Part shown: positions 61,653 through 64,000 of the stretch, in pieces
How the letters are laid out: each line of letters starts with the position of its first letter
How positions within the stretch are numbered: the stretch's first letter is position 1
Origin: Aquilaria yunnanensis
Lineage: Eukaryota > Streptophyta > Magnoliopsida > Malvales > Thymelaeaceae
Length of the DNA stretch: 64,000 nucleotides
NCBI GenBank assembly: GCA_039654915.1
Contig: CM077599.1
Coordinates: forward strand, 84,777,001 to 84,841,000
Reading direction: 5' to 3'
The notes under the pieces: model-generated
Database searches by the model: none
What the model was told of the DNA's origin: nothing
Seen by the model: the letters and a program-made list of their open reading frames with translations, nothing else
Made by a program: the position numbers and the translations under genes

Positions 61653-61661
61653 AAAAATTTA

Positions 61662-62003
61662 TTTAGTAATTGAGCATAACAAATGAAATGGATCAGTGGC
61701 CCGTAGTTATATGGTAAGAAAAATGAGTTTAGTGGTTTATTAAATTAAAAAGGAAAAAGGGGTAAGTAAACCATTAATGTTTTTGCCTCAAGGTATATTG
61801 CCCACTATATTTTTTTTACAGTTAAATTACCAACTCATATTTATAATCAAGTGAAATCTAACACTATTGTTTTGAACTTATAGGCAAATTTGCCACTCAC
61901 ATGACTAATAGAGAGAATATTCTTTTTTATTAAGAATATTCTGTTAAGTATATAAATAAAAAAGCCATGTAATTAGCATCAGTCTGGGAAAATTACAACA
62001 TAT
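61662..62003. other. Intergenic spacer before the gypsy LTR
   Basis: AT-rich, nothing recognisable. Confidence 0.35.
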
Positions 62004-62560
62004 TGATAGCCAAAGGCTGTCGCCTCAATCTGGCCGAATACCCTGCCACAACAATGGCCAGAAGAACTGGCGCTTCCCGGGAATAGGTGGAATCATGCAC
62101 CTCGGGAGATAGCCTGAGAGCTCCGAGCCTCGGCACGCCAGTAAAACTTGAGGACTCCATTCGCCCCCCAAGGTTGTGAACAGCGCGCCTTCGGAAAAGT
62201 GGCACCAGACATTGCTGCCCGAATATGATATCCCCGAAGGCGGAACCCCCTGGAACTGGGAACCCCCGAACTGAGGGTAGGCTTCCCGAAGAGGCTCTGT
62301 CCGAACTAGAGGACGACCTCGCCCAGGGACCTCGGGAGTACGGCAGGCGCATTTAAGGAAGCATTTAAGGAAGCCTCTGACACGTCCCACCACAGACGTA
62401 AAAAGTCGCCCTGACGCGCAGACGCCATCAGAATCATATCATGGCCCGTCTCAGCACAAGGCTCGAGGCCATCTAGTTACCAACTATCTGTCCCCTACGC
62501 CCAGACGTTCAGGAGCATCCGACCGCACACGTGTCATGATCTGAACGGGCTAGGTATTCC

Positions 62561-62568
62561 TATATATA
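62561..62568 (+). promoter_or_regulatory. TATA box of the gypsy LTR
   Basis: TATATATA within the LTR, about 390 bp before its end, is placed suitably to drive the genomic RNA. Confidence 0.5.
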
Positions 62569-62791
62569 CAGGAAATAAATACTTGACAGGAGGTTGGCAG
62601 GCCGGATATACAGCTCCCACACTCTGAGAAAATACCAGGCGAGACTTTTCTGCCTTTCTCTTTGAGCTAGTGACTTTCTCCTTCTTCCGGCCACCACTGA
62701 CTTGGGCGTCGGAGGCTCCCCCCCCGGAAAAACACTCCGGGGGCCTCCTAACCCTGTTTACCAGCTTTTCAGGTACTCTCCTTGGGGCGAT

Positions 62792-62957
62792 CCACCTTCC
62801 AGGCGTTCTTCCTCCTAGAAGTCTCCTCAACAGTCATCATGACTCACAACGATGAGGCCTTGGGCCATCATTTACCACCTTCCAGGCGTTCTTCCTCCTA
62901 GAAGTCTCCTCAACAGTCATCATGACTCACAACGATGAGGCCTTGGGCCATCATTTG
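62792..62957 (+). repeat. 83-bp tandem duplication at the gypsy LTR end
   Basis: Two adjacent copies starting CCACCTTCCAGGCGTTC and ending GGGCCATCATTT are identical. The second copy runs into the primer-binding site; the first repeats the LTR end without it. Confidence 0.95.
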
Positions 62958-63122
62958 GCGCCGTCTGTGGGAACCTGCTCGCAGATTGCCGTCGTTGAGA
63001 CTCGGCGTTCTAAGGACAAGGGACTCCCAAGGTCCTCGTCCGCGCCTGAGATACAACCGGCTGCTGAGCAGACACTCCCAGAGACTTCTACGCCCGAGGA
63101 GGACCGCCCTCTGGTAATCACC

Positions 63123-64000
63123 ATGAGCTTCTTGAGGGACTTTCAGCGCTCGGTCGTTGCTGAAATGACTCAGCAGATCGACCGAAGATGGCCACAGCAG
63201 TCACGGGCCCAGAAACCCTCCTCATCAGCACGCCCTCGGGAGAGAAGCCCCAAGTCTACACACCGCAGTTCAGGAAGTGGAGAGCCTCGCGGAGAATCAT
63301 CCACAGAAGATATAGCCCTCGGGAAACGGCCTGTGGGACAAACCGGGTCCAAGCGACCGAGAGTCTCACAGCGAAGCAGTTCGTCGCCCGAGGCGAGGTC
63401 CCTGACCCCTCCGCGCCGAACTCGCTCCCCGAAAAGGCGCCGTCGATCTCCCTCCCGCGAAAATGGTCCTAGCGCCACTGCGCTTATGGAAAGGATATTG
63501 GCACGGCTGGACAGAGTGGAGAAGCAAGTGACCAGAAAACCCGTTTGGGACAGGCTGTCGGGGGCATTATGCGAAGATGGCTCCCCGTTTATTCGCACCG
63601 TCGTTGAGGCAGCTATGCCAGGCGACTTCAGAGTGCCTAGGCTGGAGATCTATGATGGCCGGACTGATCCACAGGCCCATCTGACGAAGTACAGGCGGAG
63701 CATGATAATGCACGGAGCTGATGACGCTACCATGTGCAAATGCTTTGAAGTCACCCTCACGGGCCCAGCAACAGCATGGTACAATTCTTTGCCCCCAGGG
63801 ACTATCACTGAGTTTCAGGAGTTGTCCACAGCCTTTACCCAGCAGTTCATTGGGAGCAGGCCGACGGCCAAAATGCCTGTGCAGATGTTCGACATAGAGC
63901 AGAGAAACGGAGAGACGATCCGAGACTATGTCGAACGGTTCAACAGGGAAGCACTCAGCGTCCCGGACTTCCGGCCCGAAATCCGCATCCTCGCTATGAC
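63123..64000 (+). CDS. Gypsy gag polyprotein, 5' part
   Basis: The frame is open from 63123 to the window edge (292 codons, no stop). The N-terminal half is Ser/Arg/Pro-rich and basic (SPKRRRRSPSRE), followed by a short coiled-coil-like segment (MERILARLDRVEKQV). The retrotransposon gag domain follows: PRLEIYDGRTDPQAHLTKYR, ATAWYNSLPPGTI, then FTQQFIGSRP and IRDYVERFNRE. Gag forms the particle that packages element RNA. The same frame stays open upstream through the primer-binding site to an ATG at 62922 inside the LTR, so the true start is uncertain. The frame appears undamaged, suggesting a young copy. Confidence 0.88.
   Translation, partial: MSFLRDFQRSVVAEMTQQIDRRWPQQSRAQKPSSSARPRERSPKSTHRSSGSGEPRGESSTEDIALGKRPVGQTGSKRPRVSQRSSSSPEARSLTPPRRTRSPKRRRRSPSRENGPSATALMERILARLDRVEKQVTRKPVWDRLSGALCEDGSPFIRTVVEAAMPGDFRVPRLEIYDGRTDPQAHLTKYRRSMIMHGADDATMCKCFEVTLTGPATAWYNSLPPGTITEFQELSTAFTQQFIGSRPTAKMPVQMFDIEQRNGETIRDYVERFNREALSVPDFRPEIRILAM

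Larger units (their letters stand above)
62004..64000 (+). mobile_element. Gypsy retrotransposon, 5' LTR and start of gag, cut by window edge
   Basis: The LTR (about 62004-62953, 950 bp) begins TGATAG and ends CCATCA. It is followed by the primer-binding context TTGGCGCCGTCTGTGGGAAC (62955-62974), which is widespread in plant gypsy elements. A TATA motif TATATATA lies at 62561-62568. GC content is sharply higher than in neighbouring DNA. An open gag frame follows to the right edge. The left LTR boundary is inferred from the TG...CA ends only. Confidence 0.82.

Noticed and set aside
61993..63598. Minus-strand and alternative-frame ORFs over the gypsy LTR and gag
   Set aside because: Shadows; the plus-strand gag frame has recognised domain motifs.

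Overview
This is nuclear DNA of a flowering plant, probably a eudicot; I cannot name the species. It is AT-rich, with spliced plant genes (LRR receptor kinases, a PPR protein, a B-box protein, a Bet v 1-type protein) separated by long stretches of nested transposons: Helitron, copia, gypsy/Tat, TRIM, CACTA, hAT, MULE, PIF/Harbinger and Stowaway.

1-13 kb and 30-37 kb: a receptor-kinase cluster. Two seven-exon genes on the minus strand (910-4594 and 8646-11932) can be spliced by eye into uninterrupted 865- and 838-residue proteins. Both join a TMK-type leucine-rich-repeat ectodomain to a kinase of the DLSV (SRK/CRK) class, which is the most notable biology in the window. A relic of the membrane exon of another copy lies at 8286-8545. 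Two dead copies lie at 30183-33242 (minus) and 34018-36918 (plus), arranged head to head. The gap between the two intact genes holds a PIF/Harbinger-like element with a hAT element inside it.

13-28.5 kb: a decayed Helitron with Rep/PIF1-helicase and RPA-like genes. It ends at a hairpin plus CTAG at 28478. Its first coding exon is split by a 1417-bp solo copia LTR with a CATCC target duplication. Upstream, an intact 178-residue ORF (15825-16361) looks like a dsRNA-binding-type domain plus a coiled coil.

29-45 kb: a two-exon norcoclaurine-synthase-like (Bet v 1 fold) gene at 29023-29642, a PPR gene resembling Arabidopsis At1g33350 at 39059-40666, and a two-exon B-box gene at 43607-44283. A degenerate minisatellite lies at about 37.4-38.0 kb.

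45-64 kb: mostly mobile DNA. It holds a Tat/Ogre-type LTR followed by its primer-binding site, a rearranged TRIM with one LTR inverted, a CACTA element carrying three further insertions, a small hAT element, a 2.2-kb MULE with a 9-bp target duplication, and the 5' LTR plus gag of a gypsy element that runs off the right edge. The two large LTRs both carry a perfect 83-85 bp tandem duplication next to the primer-binding site.

Element boundaries were set by reading terminal motifs and target-site duplications. Family names come from recognised motifs, not database searches. Splice junctions are my own and rest on GT-AG (one GC-AG) sites, phase agreement and agreement between paralogues.
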